This document shows, one piece after another, positions 23,202-35,400 of a stretch of 64,000 nt of DNA. The stretch's first letter is position 1, and each line of letters opens with the position of its first letter. This DNA is from Hordeum vulgare subsp. vulgare (lineage: Eukaryota > Streptophyta > Magnoliopsida > Poales > Poaceae): NCBI RefSeq assembly GCF_904849725.1, contig NC_058520.1:534492083-534556082 (forward strand), given 5' to 3'. The notes under the pieces are model-generated. The model was not told the DNA's origin, did no database searches, and saw nothing but the letters and a program-made list of their open reading frames with translations. The position numbers were made by a program, and so were the translations under genes.

Positions 23202-23340
23202 CTCCCTCCGTTCCTAAATATAAGTCTTTCTAGAGATTCCACTAGTAGACTATATACGGATGTATATAGACATACTTTAGAGTGTAGATTCACTCATTTT
23301 ACTTCATATGTAGACTCCTAGTGAAATCACTTAAAAGACT
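23202..23340. mobile_element. Stowaway MITE, right end deleted
   Basis: Starts with CTCCCTCCGTTCCTAAATAT and follows the same family as 19132-19291 through ...CACTTAAAAGACT. The expected terminal 20 bp (tatatttaggaacggagggag) are missing. Confidence 0.8.
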
Positions 23341-23476
23341 AGTAGTGAAATTCGTACGTGCGAGACTGACCGACTGGAGCCAACGTATTTCCATGAGTGT
23401 AGTGTAGATTCTTCTTGGTAGACGGAGGCTCGAGCTGCGGTCGAGCTTACTGGAGTACGTACCTTCTCCTCTCGTG

Positions 23477-23669
23477 GAGTAAATTGCCAAAAACTACCAT
23501 ATTTCGCGCAACCGTATCCAGCAAATATCACAATACAATTTTATGCGAAAAACTATCAAAAATTTTCATAACGGCCCGATTTAGCTCTTTTAACCGTTTT
23601 TCTGACAAGGCTGGCCCACATGTCAGGTGTCAGCATGGCCCCGCGCATTTCATCGAACAGCTTCAGCGC
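23477..23669 (+). repeat. Pack-MULE left terminal inverted repeat
   Basis: Pairs with 38291-38512. The best-conserved block runs from CGATTTAGCTCTTTTAACCG through GAACAGCTTCAGCGC. An indel of about 30 bp explains the shorter length of this copy. Confidence 0.85.
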
Positions 23670-24033
23670 GAGGGCAACGCTGGTGGAAACGCTCCCGGCG
23701 AGCCTTCCCGTCGCTCTCCTTCATGTCCCTCACCGGCAACGGCTTCTCCAACGTCACGTCGGCGTTGAATATACTACTCCCTCCGTTCCTAAATATAAGT
23801 CTTTTAAGCGATTTCACTAAAGGACTACATACGGAGCAAAATGAATGAATCTACATTCTAAAATATGTCTATACATTCTAAAATATGTCTATATACATCC
23901 GTATGTAGTCCTCTAGTGAAATCTCTAAAAAGACTTATATTATGGAACGGAGGGAGTACAACACTTGCCCAACCTGACGAGCCTCGTGCTCACCAAGAAC
24001 TTCCGCGGTGGCGAGGCGATGCCAGAGGACGGC
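23670..24033 (+). pseudogene. LRR receptor fragment, first part (interrupted)
   Basis: Captured piece of a leucine-rich-repeat receptor kinase ectodomain. One sees SLSFMSLTGNGFSNVTSALN before the Stowaway, then LPNLTSLVLTKNFRGGEAMP after it, reaching EDG at the gypsy insertion. The LxxL/LxLTxN spacing is that of plant LRRs, and the wording is close to phytosulfokine or tyrosine-sulfated-peptide receptors. A frame change occurs near 23705 (VETLPASLP lies in another frame). The reading continues at 36989-37019 after the gypsy element. No kinase domain is present, so it cannot function as a receptor. Confidence 0.75.
23777..23956. mobile_element. Stowaway MITE inserted in the LRR fragment
   Basis: Termini CTCCCTCCGTTCCTAAATAT and GGAACGGAGGGAG, with TA at 23775-23776 and 23957-23958. 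An internal duplication of about 20 bp (attctaaaatatgtctatac twice) makes this copy longer than its relatives. It interrupts the LRR coding frame between SALN and LPNL. Confidence 0.9.
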
Positions 24034-24589
24034 TGATGGGGTCATAGTCCTAGGGTAGGGTCATAGGCCTGCCATACAGGTCCTACCCAAGGACTACCAC
24101 ACACAAAGGACAAGACCCTAAGTCTACCCCGACTGAATTAAGGAATCCCCATTATCCAGTCGGCAACAGGTCCTATATCATCCAGTCGGATACTAGCATT
24201 CGGAGAATACCAAGCTAACCGACTGGATACACTCGGTACATCGTAACCTCCCTGGAGGGAAACGGTCGTACGTCTCCGGGTGCATTTATTAGCATTTAGA
24301 GCATACGTTATCTGTAACGTATGCATTCAATTCCCACTACTCCGCCCTTATACCGGAACCGTTGTGGAGGGCAGCGCACTCTATATAAGCCGCCCTCCCC
24401 CACTGGTAGAAGGGTTAGCAAATCATTGTATTCCATATTACACTCGGCAACAAGCTCCGAGAGCACTGAGACGTAGGGTTGTTACCTCCACCGCAGAGGG
24501 GCCTGAACTCATACAACCTCGCCGTAGCTAGGACTCTGTCCATCTCATTCGTACCCTACACATCTACTATCAGGCTTATACCCACGACA
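24034..24589 (+). repeat. 5' LTR
   Basis: Begins TG, ends CA. A TATA box CTATATAAGC lies at 24381-24390, about 170 bp before U3/R/U5 sequence ends, marking the element promoter. Same length as the 3' LTR. Confidence 0.93.
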
Positions 24590-24591
24590 GT

Positions 24592-24609
24592 TGGCGCCCA
24601 CCGTGGGGC
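24592..24609 (+). other. primer-binding site
   Basis: TGGCGCCCACCGTGGGGC starts 2 bp after the LTR. A TGG start is expected for a site pairing with the CCA end of a tRNA. Which tRNA cannot be named without a comparison. Confidence 0.7.
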
Positions 24610-24656
24610 AGGCGTCTAAGCGACTTCCGGCGAGTTTGCGACTACTTATTTTCGTC

Positions 24657-26600
24657 ATGTCGTCCGGTGGAGATTCGAGCATGGGTCATCAGATCTTCTT
24701 CGGCGCTCTCTCCTTCACCGTCGACGATTCGGCGTGGCTTCGGGAGGCGCCTCTCGACGTCGAGGCGCTTCCCCGTCGGGGGCCACGCACTTCCGTGCCG
24801 GCGCCCGCGGCGTTCTTCTTCTCCAACAATCGGCTCCGTTGTCACCTGCACCTCTGTCATGCGCCGCAACAAGCGGTCCCGCCGTCCGCGTCTCCAACGT
24901 TGGGTGCAGCATGCCCGAGCGCGTCAGATCGCGTCTTCTCAAGTGGCAGTTCTGAAGTCTGTTGTGGTTGCCCTGCGTTCCCAGCGCTCGGGCTCAGTTC
25001 CGACTGAGTTTCCTTCCGAGTATGCGGGTCGCGGGCCTGCAGCACAAGTACACATGGCCAACTCCCATGAAGATCCCCGTCAGGCTGGCCGGAACGAGCG
25101 CGAGATCGGCGAAACGTCTGGCGCACGTCGTCCACCTCGCCGTTCTGCTAGTCGGCACACTCGGCGGAGCAACGTGGAGCAGTTCCGCACACCTCTCCTC
25201 AACTTGGCTGCAGCTACCAAAATAGTCTATTCCCTCCAGCCGACTGATTCAGAAGCTGGCAGAGGGATCGAGCAGATCCGAGCCCTGTTGCACACGGCGC
25301 AACAGCAGAATTCGGCAGTCTCCGAGTCGCACAACCGGATCTATAACAACTCCGTCCACGCGAACACGCATCGGTCGGTTCACAGCCCTGGATCCCATCA
25401 GCGCCACAGGGGAGGCAGCCGTTCCGTGATCCATGAAGATCGCCGCCGCTCATGCACCCCTCCACGGGGTGGGCCCTATGGGTCCCGACATCATGATGAT
25501 CGGCGTTCAGTCGGCGACACTTACGACCCAAGACCCGACGCAAGAGGACGTATCGCCCAGCAAAGAGTCGACAGAGGTCGAGCCCACCGCGATGGTCGCG
25601 ATATCGACCGTCCGAGTGGAAGCAGGGCCATCGTGTCCGGTCCCGAGTGTTTTAGTCAAGCCATCCGCTCGGCTGACATCCCGCCCAACTTCCGATTGGC
25701 AGCGGGAATCAGTAAGTTTACAGGAGAGTCCAAGCCGGAAACATGGCTGGATGACTACCGAGTGGCAGTCCAGATCGGAGGAGGGGACGACCATGTCGCT
25801 ATGAAACACCTCCCTCTGATGCTCGACGGCTCGGCGCGAGCGTGGCTGAACCAGTTGGCCCCCTCGAGCATTTACAGTTGGGCGGATCTGGCCCGAGTGT
25901 TCGTCAGGACCTTCGAAGGGACGTGCAAACGCCCTGCAGGCCTTGTGGAGCTCCAGCACTGTGTCCAGAAGCCGAATGAGCCCCTGCGCGACTTCATCCA
26001 GCGATGGACAACTCTCTACCACACGGTGGAGAACGTCACCGAGCATCAAGTAGTCTGCGCCTTCAAGGCAGGCGTACGGTACAGAGAGCTGTACCTAAAG
26101 TTCGGTCGAACAGGCGACATCTCCATGAGTAAGATGATGGAGATAGCGGCTCGCTATGCAAATGACGAAGAAGAGGACCGCATCCGGAGCGGCAAGCACA
26201 AGACAGTCGGCGATGTTGACGGAGGTAACACTCGGAAGCAGAAACAGAAAGCTCCGCCCACACCGCAAGCAGAAGCTGCAGCCGTGACCAATGCCAAGTT
26301 CAAGGGCAAAGGGAAAGCGCAGTTTACCCCCAAGAAGAAGCAGTTCAACAACCCCATCCTGGACCAGCCTTGTCCAGTTCACACGAAGATGGACGAAGAA
26401 GGCAACCCCATATATGCGAAGCATACCACTCGACAGTGTCGCCTCCTGATCCAAGGATTCAGCGAAGGGCAACCGAGTGAGAAGGACCATGAACAGGATG
26501 AAGAGGATAAGGAGGATCCGGTTCCCCAAGTCCATGCAACCCTGATGATCTTTGCTGACGTCGAGAACAAGAGCCGATTGAAGCTGGTGAACAGAGAGGT
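24657..26600 (+). pseudogene. gag of the gypsy element
   Basis: The structural capsid protein. A Met at 24657 (MSSGGDSS) begins a segment that leaves the main frame within 350 bp; the long frame (from about 24667) carries the rest, so the N-terminus may contain a frame change. The retrotransposon gag domain is at about 25700-26060: ISKFTGESKPETWLDDYR, LDGSARAWLNQL and VELQHCVQKPNEPLRDFIQR. A Lys/Gln-rich basic segment follows. The frame continues into protease without a stop until 26872. Confidence 0.8.
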
Positions 26601-27330
26601 GAACATGGCCACCCCTTCCAACCCCAAGTTCCTCAAATGGTCCCAGACTGCGATCACCTTCGACCAGTCGGATCATCCGGCACATGTACCCACCCCGGGA
26701 AGACACGCCCTAGTCGTCGACCCGGTGGTAGAAGGAGTCCGACTGCGCAAAGTCCTCATGGATGGCGGCAGCGGCTTGAACATCATGTACGCCGACACCC
26801 TCAAGGGGATGGGCATCCCGATGTCCAGACTCAGCGAGAGCAGCATGCAGTTCCACGGAGTCGTCCCAGGATGAAAGGCCAAATCACTCGGCCAGATCGC
26901 GTTGGACGTCGTTTTCGGCTCCGACAAGAACTTCCGTAAGGAAAAGCTGACGTTCGAAGTGGTTGACTTCCAGAGCGCTTATCATGCAATTTTGGGTCGC
27001 CCAGCGTATGCGCACTTCATGGCCCGTCCATGTTACGTATACCTGAAGCTGAAGATGCCCGGCCCGAAGGGCGTGATCACCATCACAGGCAATCGGCAGC
27101 GGGCTGAAGAGTGTCTGCAGCAGGGATCAAGAATCGCCGACCAGCAGATGGCCGTCCTCGAGCTGGACGAGTACAAGAAAACAGTCGACCCCGCCGACCT
27201 GATGCGCTCGAAGGAACCAGCTTCTGAGTCCGCGTTCCAGTCGGCAGGAGAGACGAAGAAGGTCAGCATCCACCCGACGGACGACTCTGCTGCCCCGACA
27301 AACATCTCCACCACCCTCGATCCTAAATAG
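26600..27330 (+). pseudogene. aspartic protease region and linker of pol
   Basis: The retroviral-type protease motif reads DGGSGLNIMY near 26760. The second half, ILGRPAYAHFMARPCYVYLKL, lies at about 26985. An in-frame TGA at 26872-26874 and a TAG at 27328-27330 break the frame. Both are one transition away from a sense codon (CGA and CAG). Confidence 0.8.
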
Positions 27331-28960
27331 GAAGCCGAGCTCACCCAATTCCTCCGAGAGAACTGGGGCATCTTCGCATGGAAACCCTCTGACATGCCAG
27401 GTGTACCAGGGAGTTGGCTGAGCACCGACTGCACGTGGATTCTACGGCTCGGCCTGTCCAAGAGCGCCTGCGCCGGTCCGCCGCGCACAAGAGGAAGGCA
27501 ATCGGGGAAGAGGTGGCCAAGCTGCTGGCAGCCAACTTCATTCGCGAGGTTCACCACTCCGAGTGGCTCGCCAATGTTGTCATGGTGCCCAAGAAGGACA
27601 AGTCGCTCCGAATATGCATCGACTTCAAGCACCTCAATAAGGTCTGCCCGAAAGACCATTTTCCGCTCCCCCGCATAGATCAAATTGTCGATTCGACTGC
27701 GGGTTGCGAGCGTCTGTCGTTTCTCGATGCCTACTCGGGCTATCATCAGATCCGTCTGTATGGTCCCGATGAATTAAAAACAGCCTTCATCACCCCATTC
27801 GGGTGCTTCTGCTACATCACTATGCCTTTCGGTCTGAAGAATGCAGGAGCTACCTTTATGCGCATGATCCAAACATGTCTCCTCGACCAGATCGGTCGCA
27901 ATGTGGAGGCATATATGGATGATATCGTAGTCAAGACACGCAATGGTTCCGACCTGCTGACTGACTTGGCAGAAACATTCGCCAACCTTCGTAGGTACGA
28001 TATCAAGCTCAACCCAGCCAAATGTTCATTCGGTGTTCCCAGCGGAAAGTTACTCGGTTTCTTCGTTTCCGAACGAGGAATCGACGTCAACCCCGAAAAG
28101 ATCGGGACCATCGTCCGAATGGAGAGGCCGGTCAGAATACACGATGTTCAGCGGCTCACAGGTTGCCTAGCGGCTTTGAGCAGGTTCATCAGTCGACTCG
28201 GCGAAAAAGCACTTCCTATGTACCGACTCATGAAGAAATCAGATACCTTCGAGTGGACAGACGAAGCCCAAGTCGCATTCGACGACCTCAAAGTCCTACT
28301 TTCCACCCAGCCGGTTCTTACTGTTCCGCTCAGTAAAGAGCCCCTTCTTCTATATATCGCGGCTACAAATCAAGTCGTCAGTACTGTTCTTACAGTCGAG
28401 CGAGAAGAAGAAGGCAAAGCCTACAAAGTTCAGCGGCCAGTGTACTACGTCTCTGAAGTCCTGACTCCTTCCAAGCAGAGGTATCCCCATTATCAAAAAC
28501 TTATCTATGGGATCTATATGACTGCGAAGAAGGTGGCTCATTATTTCCAAGACCACTCGGTATCTGTCGTTTCTGATGCTCCGTTGTCGGAAATTCTCCA
28601 CAATCGAGACGCATCAGGCCGAGTGGCGAAGTGGGCAATGGAGATGCTGTACTGTGACATCAAGTTCGAGGCCAAGAAAGCTATTAAGTCTCAAGCCCTG
28701 GCTAACTTTATAGCAGAATGGGTAGAACAATAGCAACCGACCCACATCTACTCGGCTCATTAGACAATGTTCTTCGATGGGTCTAAGATGTTGAATGGCT
28801 CCGGCGCTGGTGTTGTGATCATTTCACCTAAGGGCGACAAGCTCAAGTACGTACTGCAGATACACATCGATTCCTCCAACAATGAGGCAGAGTATGAAGC
28901 TCTCCTCTACGGGTTGCGTATGGCCATCTCACTCGGCGTCCGTCGCCTGATGGTCTAGGG
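27331..28960 (+). pseudogene. reverse transcriptase and two RNase H-like domains of pol
   Basis: After a frameshift near 27405, the reverse transcriptase reads ANFIREVHHSEWLANVVMV, PLPRIDQIVDSTAGC, SFLDAYSGYHQI and the catalytic YMDD at 27912-27923. It is followed by a first RNase H-like region (28340-28730), in-frame TAGs at 28731 and about 28761, then a second RNase H: FFDGSKMLNGSGAG, NNEAEYEALLYGL and GDSDLVVNQV. A TAG at 28956-28958 interrupts the latter. A second, archaeal-like RNase H is characteristic of Tat-lineage elements. Confidence 0.85.
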
Positions 28961-30542
28961 CGACTCAGATTTGGTGGTCAATCAAGTGATGAAAGAGTGG
29001 GACGTCAGGAACCCCACCATGACCACATACTGCAATGTAGTGAGGAAGCTTGAGAAGAAGTTTGAAGGTCTAGAACTTCACCACGTTCCAAGACTGAAGA
29101 ACCAAGCAGCTGACGAGTTAGCAAAACTCGGATCCACTCGGAGACCAGTCCCGAGTGACGTTTGCCTCGAGCACCTCCACCTCCCTTCAGTCAAAGAAGA
29201 TCCTTTCACAGAAGAACCAGTACAACCAAAGAGTTCAACAGACCCGACTGAAGTCGATGTACCTGCTGTGGTTGATCTGGTCATGGAGATTCTGGCTGTC
29301 ATTCCCGATTGGACTGTGCCGATCATTGCGTATATCTTGAGGCAAGAACTTCCAGATGACGAAGTCCAAGCCAGGCAGATAGTCCGCAGGTCGAAGTCAT
29401 TCACTGTCATCGATGGCCAATTATACAAGGAAAGCGTTTCGGGTGTTCTTCAATGATGCATCTCCCCAGAAGAAGGGCAGCTGATCCTAGAGGATATTCA
29501 CTCGGGAACCTGCGGTCATCACGCTTCTTCGAGAGCAATCGTCGCCAAAGCGTTCAGAGCCGGTTTCTTCTGGCTGCAGGCAAGCGAGATGGCTAAAGAT
29601 ATGGTCGACCGATGTGAAGGATGTCAGTTCTACTCCAACAAGTCCCACAAGCCGACGTCTGCGTTGAAGACTATCCCTCTTGTGTGGCCGTTTGCAGTGT
29701 GGGGATTAGATACAGTCGGCCCGTTCAAGACAGGCCAAGGTGGATTCACACATCTCTTGGTGGCAGTCGACAAGTTCACGAAATGGATCGAAGCGAAGCC
29801 CATCAAGAAGCTCGACGCCTCAACAGCCGTCAAGTTTGTTAGGGACATCATCTTCAGATTCGGTGTACCTCACAGCATAATCACGGACAATGGGACAAAC
29901 TTTGACTCGGACAGATTCAAAGGCTTCTGTTCAAGACAAGGCATCCGAGTGGATTTTGCTTCCGTAGCACATCCCCAGTCCAATGGACAAGCAGAGCGGG
30001 CAAACGGACTTATTTTGCAAGGTTTGAAGCCCCGACTCCTGCGAGAGATAGGACATGCCGCTGGCGCTTGGGTTACCGAGTTACCTTCAGTGCTTTGGGG
30101 CCTCCGCACCACTCCGAACAGATCAACGGGACGATCACCGTTCTTCCTCGTTTATGGAGCAGAAGCGGTCCTTCCGAGTGACCTGCTTCATAATGCCCCA
30201 CGAGTCGAACTCTTCTCCGAAGCTGAAGCAGAGCAAGCAAGGCAAGATGGAGTAGATCTTCTAGAGGAGGAACGCGAGATGGCTCTAACTCGCTCAACAA
30301 TTTACCAGCAAGATCTGCGACGCTTTCATGCGCGTCACGTCAGGAGTCGCACATTCCAAGCAGGCGACTTAGTGCTCCGAGTGGATCAGCAAAGACCCCA
30401 CAAGTTGGCTCCGTCCTGGGAAGGGCCTTTCATCATCTCCAAGGTGCTGAACAACGGAGCATACAGACTCTACAACATTCAGAGGGAGACAGACGAGCCG
30501 CGCGCATGGAACGGAGACCTCCTCAAACGCTTCTATACGTGA
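28959..30542 (+). pseudogene. RNase H end and integrase of pol
   Basis: Continues in the same frame. A TGA at 29454-29456 follows SGVLQ. The integrase zinc-binding part has DRCEGCQFY at 29610. The catalytic core shows LDTVGPF (first Asp), IITDNGTNFDSDRF (second Asp) and NGQAERANG (Glu), so the DDE triad is present. The C-terminus ends GDLLKRFYT before TGA; no chromodomain is visible. Confidence 0.85.
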
Positions 30543-30650
30543 TCGTCGACTGAAGCAGTGTAACGGACAAGCATTGATGAAATAATATACAACAGATTCA
30601 GAGTTTTTCCACGGTCGCAGACTCCGGTCACACACACAAAAAAAACTTAG

Positions 30651-32278
30651 CTGCGACCCTGAATCGCCTAAGTATTAACTTTCTCCGAGTGTGCACTAAA
30701 TGTCGCACTCGGGGACTTCGCTGCGATCCTGAATCGCCTAAGTATTAACTTTCTCCGAGTGTGCACTTCACGTCACACTCGAGGACTTAGCTGCGACCCT
30801 GAATCGCCTAAGTATTAACTTTCTCCGAGTGTGCACTAAACGTCGGACTCGGGGACTTAGCTGCGATCCTGCATCGCCTAAGTATTAACTTTCTCCGAGT
30901 GTGCACTAAACGTCGCACTCGGGGACTTAGCTGCGATCCTGAATCGCCTAAGTATTAACTTTCTCCGAGTGTGCACTTCACGTCACACTCGGGGATTTAG
31001 CTGCGACCCTAAATCGCCTAAGTATTAACTTTCTCCGAGTGTGCACTAAACGTCGCACTCGGGGACTTAGCTGCGACCCTGAATCGCCTAAGTAATAACT
31101 TCCTCCGAGTGTGCACTAAACGTCGCACTCGGGGACTTAGCTGCGACCCTGAATCGCCTAAGTAATAACTTCCTCCGAGTGTCCACTAAACGTCGCACTC
31201 GAGGACTTAGCTGCGATCCTGAATCGCCTAAGTATTAACTTTCTTCGAGTGTGCACTAAACGTCGCACTCGGGGACTTAGCTGCGATCCTGAATCACCTA
31301 AGTATTAACTTTCTCCGAGTGTGCACTTCACGTCACACTCGGGGACTTAGCTCCGACCCTGAATCGCCTAAGTATTAACTTTCTCCGAGTGTGCACTAAA
31401 CGTCGCACTCGGGGACTTAGCTGCGACCCTGAATCGCCTAAGTAATAACTTCCTCCGAGTGTGCACTAAACGTCGCACTCGGGGACTTAGCTGCGATCCT
31501 GAATCGCCTAAGTATTAACTTTCTCCGAGTGTGCACTTCACGTCACACTCGGGGACTTAGCCGCGACCCTGAATCGCCTAAGTATTAACTTTCTCCGAGT
31601 GTGCACTAAATGTCGCACTCGGGGACTTAGCTGCGACCCTGAATCGCCTAAGTAATAACTTCCTCCGAGTGTGCACTAAACGTCGCACTCGGGGACTTAG
31701 CTGCGACCCTGAATCGCCTAAGTAATAACTTCCTCCGAGTGTGCACTAAACGTCGCACTCGGGGACTTAGCTGCGACCCTGAATCGCCTAAGTATTAACT
31801 TTCTCCGAGTGTGCACTAAACGTCGCACTCGGGGACTTAGCTGCGATCCTGAATCGCCTAAGTATTAACTTTCTCCGAGTGTGCACTAAACGTCGCACTC
31901 GGGGACTTAGCTGCGATCCTGCATCGCCTAAGTATTAACTTCCTCCGAGTGTGCACTACACGTCACACTCGGGGGCTTAGCTGCGATCCAGCATCGCCTA
32001 AGTACTAAACTTCTCCGCGTGTGCACTACACGTCACACTCGGGGGCTTAGCTGCGATTCAACATCGCCTAAGTACTAAACTTCTCCGAGTGTGCACTACA
32101 CGTCACACTCGGGGCTTAGCTGCGATTCAGCATCACCTAAGTATTAACCTTCTCCGAGTGTGCACTTCACGTCACACTCGGGGGCTTAGCTGCGATCCAG
32201 CATTGCCTAAGTATTAACCTTCTCCGAGTGTGCACTTCACGTCACACTCGGGGGGCTTAGCAGCGATCCAGCATCGAC
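30651..32278 (+). repeat. 70-bp tandem array, about 23 copies, with hairpin in each unit
   Basis: Units begin CTGCGAYCCTGAATCGCCTA and repeat every 70 bp (30651, 30721, 30791 ... 31981), with one 69-bp unit near 32121. Every unit contains CCGAGTG...CACTCGG, an inverted pair around a loop of about 14 nt. In one subtype (TTCACGTCACACTCGG) the arms extend to CCGAGTGTG/CACACTCGG. Subtypes (C or T at CGAYCCT; TATTAAC or AATAAC; TAAACGTCG or TTCACGTCA) recur in a three-unit order at 31281-31701, so there is a higher-order repeat of about 210 bp. The last five units (from 31911) are more diverged. Confidence 0.97.
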
Positions 32279-32488
32279 TGTTTGCCTTTGGCTTCACCAA
32301 GAAACGCCAAACAAAAACTCGAATTAGCATTGCAACAGAAGAGCAAAAATCGGATTCCAAAATCCTCGCAAAGATAGCTAACTCGGTGCGGATCAAGTTT
32401 ACCCGCACCGATTTAAAAGTGTGACGGCCAACAGAAGTGGCCAAAGTACCTTACAGATAAACACTTGGCATACCGAGGATAAAGTTTC

Positions 32489-35400
32489 TTACGCGTCAGC
32501 TGGGCCGGCACCAGGACTGGAGGGCTCCACGAAAGTGTCCAAGTCGATTCCGTCGGCGATGCGGGTAGCACTCTCAAGGAACATCTCCATGAAGTCTTCG
32601 AATCGAAGCTTCTTCATGTTGGCGACCTTCAACGTCTTCAGTTTTTCCTCACGCACCTCCTTGCAATGGACTCGGACCAGGGAGAGAGCAACACCGCAAC
32701 GAGCTGCAGATTTCTTCCACGACTGCACTCTGTTGGGAATCTCCGCCAGTCGGGTCATCAGGTTCTCCATCTCCTGCCGCGACTCATCTTCTGGCCAAAG
32801 CTCCTTGTCGATTCGGCCGACGACTTCTCTCAGTCGACCGATGAAAGGACCAACTTTGCCCACGCGGATGTGCGCACGGAGCAGATCCCGATTGGCGTCG
32901 TCGCCGAGTGGAACGTTCTCAAGAATCGAACGCTCCACGTTAGCCGCTTCAGCTTCGGCGTCAAAGCAAAAATCTGCGACAATAGGACAAACAGACAATA
33001 AGCACCGAGTGCTACGCGCATAGCACAACCACTCGGAAAAATAAGGACTTACCAGCCAGACGCGTCATCATCTGCCAAGCCCAGTCGCTCACATATTTCT
33101 CTTGTGCTCTGCATCGTTTGTTCAGCACGTCCATCTGACTCATCAGCGCAGTCCTCTGCTTCCCCATCCTTTCCACTTCCTCAGTCAACACCTTGTTCAC
33201 TTCACGCGCCTGCTCCAATGACTTCTCCCGTTCTGCCAGAGCTTCCTTCATGCCGACCATTGCAAGCATGGCCGCATCAAGTTCACCAACGAACTGATTC
33301 CTCTCCGCCTTGAGAGCCTCATAGGCCGTCCCCATTTCACAAGTTTTCTGCCAACAAGAAACAAGGGACAATCAGAAAGTTCAACAGTTAACAGTCTAAG
33401 TTCTTCAGACCCCTGCCGACGCAAGCAATCGACAGCGGTCTCGGGGACTACACCCAGTGGGTTCACTAAGAGTGACCCCACTGGCATGCACCTCAAGCAG
33501 GCCTGCCCTATTGGAATGCATGTTATCACCTACGCCTCCGAGGCTAATACTACCCGACCTGAGTACAACTTACTCTCGGGGACTCTTACCGTAAGTGCAC
33601 TCCGACTGCAACAATTACTCGCACTCGGTAATCCTATTTACAGACACAACCAAACTCAAGGCAAAGTGTATAAAGACAACTGTCGGTGCAAGCACTCGAC
33701 AGAAGTCTCGGGGACTACACCCACTGGGTTCACTCAGAGTGAACCCATTGCAAACAACAGCTGATATTCAATAATACTCAGTGGGTTACAGGGGGAAAGT
33801 AAATACTTACTAGACCACTTACTCGGATATCATCGCGCAGCTCCAAGCTCCGCTGGTACAAGGCCGCAATGGAGTCATAGGCCCTCTTGGCTTCTCCAGT
33901 CATCAGCTCCGCCTGCACCATAGCCCCCTTGGCCGCTCCCACCTGCTCCTCCGGAAGGCGCTGGATGCTGAATTCAGCATGCGATGAACCTGGAATCGTC
34001 AGAGATTCCTGAGGCATCCCAAGGCCCGCCCCAGTCGGCTCCTCCTCCACCAACACTGGTTCAGTCGGCGGCGGTGCCTCTGTCGGCAGCACGTCAGCGG
34101 CGAGAGCAGCAGCGGGAGGAGCAGCCTCAAGAACAGGCTCCACAGCTGGGTCGGCTCTCCCCTGGTCGCCCTCATCCAGGCAGATCGCCCCTGACAGGCC
34201 GAATGACACGAGGTCTCAGAAAAAGAAAGAAGCGATGGTATAAAACACTCGACGTTCCTACAACGCACCTGGCTGAGACGAGACGAAGTTGTCCGTGTCC
34301 ATGGGGTCGTATTCCTGACGCGCTGGGGAGGTGGCAGAAGTAGCGACCCTGTCGAGTGAGATCCAGTCGGTCAGTAAACAGAAGTTCACTCGGATATCAG
34401 AAAAAACTGAAAGCTGAGTCACTTACGTGGAGGTGACGGGGACAACGACCCTCATGCGCGGCAGAGCCTTCCGAGGTTTAGGCCCACTCGGCTTGGGCGC
34501 CTTAGAAGATTGGCCCGCAGGCTCAACGGCGGCATCCCTGGTCCTCTTAGCGCTTCGAACACTCGGGACCACTGGAGCAGTAGGCGGGGCACTCGAAGAC
34601 GCGGGAGGCGCTAAGGGGATAGCGGGCTCGTGTCGGCGCTTGGTCCGATGCTCCACTTGTGGGGGTGGCGAGTCCTGCTCCTCGTCTTCTTCCTCCTCCT
34701 CGCTGGACTCTTCCTCCGACTCCCCACCGACGGAGACATATTCAGCGCTCTCCACACTGCCCTCCTGGCTGCCCTCCTCCTCCTCGGCCGAATTCCCGTT
34801 CGAGACGGAAGAAAACCAGTTGGTCCACTCCTACATAAAATTCAGTCGGCGACATCAAACATCACACAGAGATTCAAGCAAACGACAAGATTAAGACAGT
34901 TAGGAGCACTCGACAAGAGTCTCTCACCTCATTCGGCGGAGGATTATCCGCGCAGAAGGGCTTCACTCGCCGTGATCCTTTGGGATTCTCACAGGGGCCC
35001 GTGATCTGGAGCACCCACGAGGTCACCCTCTCCTTAGTCACGCCCACAACATTGGTCCGAGTGGAATCCTCGGGCCCCGTGTAATGCCACATGGCATGGT
35101 CGCGAGCCTGCAGAGGCTGGATCCGCCGACCAAGGAAGACTTCCAGCAGGTCTATACCGGTGACCCCCCTCCTGACGACGTCCACGAGCGCCTCAACCAA
35201 GGGTTGGACGTCGTTCTTCTCCGCCTTCGAGAGCGCGAGCTGCTTAGGCGGGGCGGGCCGGTCTAGACTAAAAGGAGGCAGACCAGTCGACGCATTCGGA
35301 CAGGCGATATCCTGGCAGTAGAACCACGTCGACTGCCAGTTCCTAACCGACTCACTTAACTGGAGAGCAGGATAGCTACTCCGACTCTTCTTCTGGAATC

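Noticed and set aside
30651..32278. CRISPR-like regular repeats
   Set aside because: The units are contiguous 70-bp tandem repeats with no unique spacers, in a plant retrotransposon.
34427..35004. Plus-strand frames of 120-155 codons opposite the antisense gene
   Set aside because: They are mirror frames of the minus-strand exons and cross its introns without any domain.
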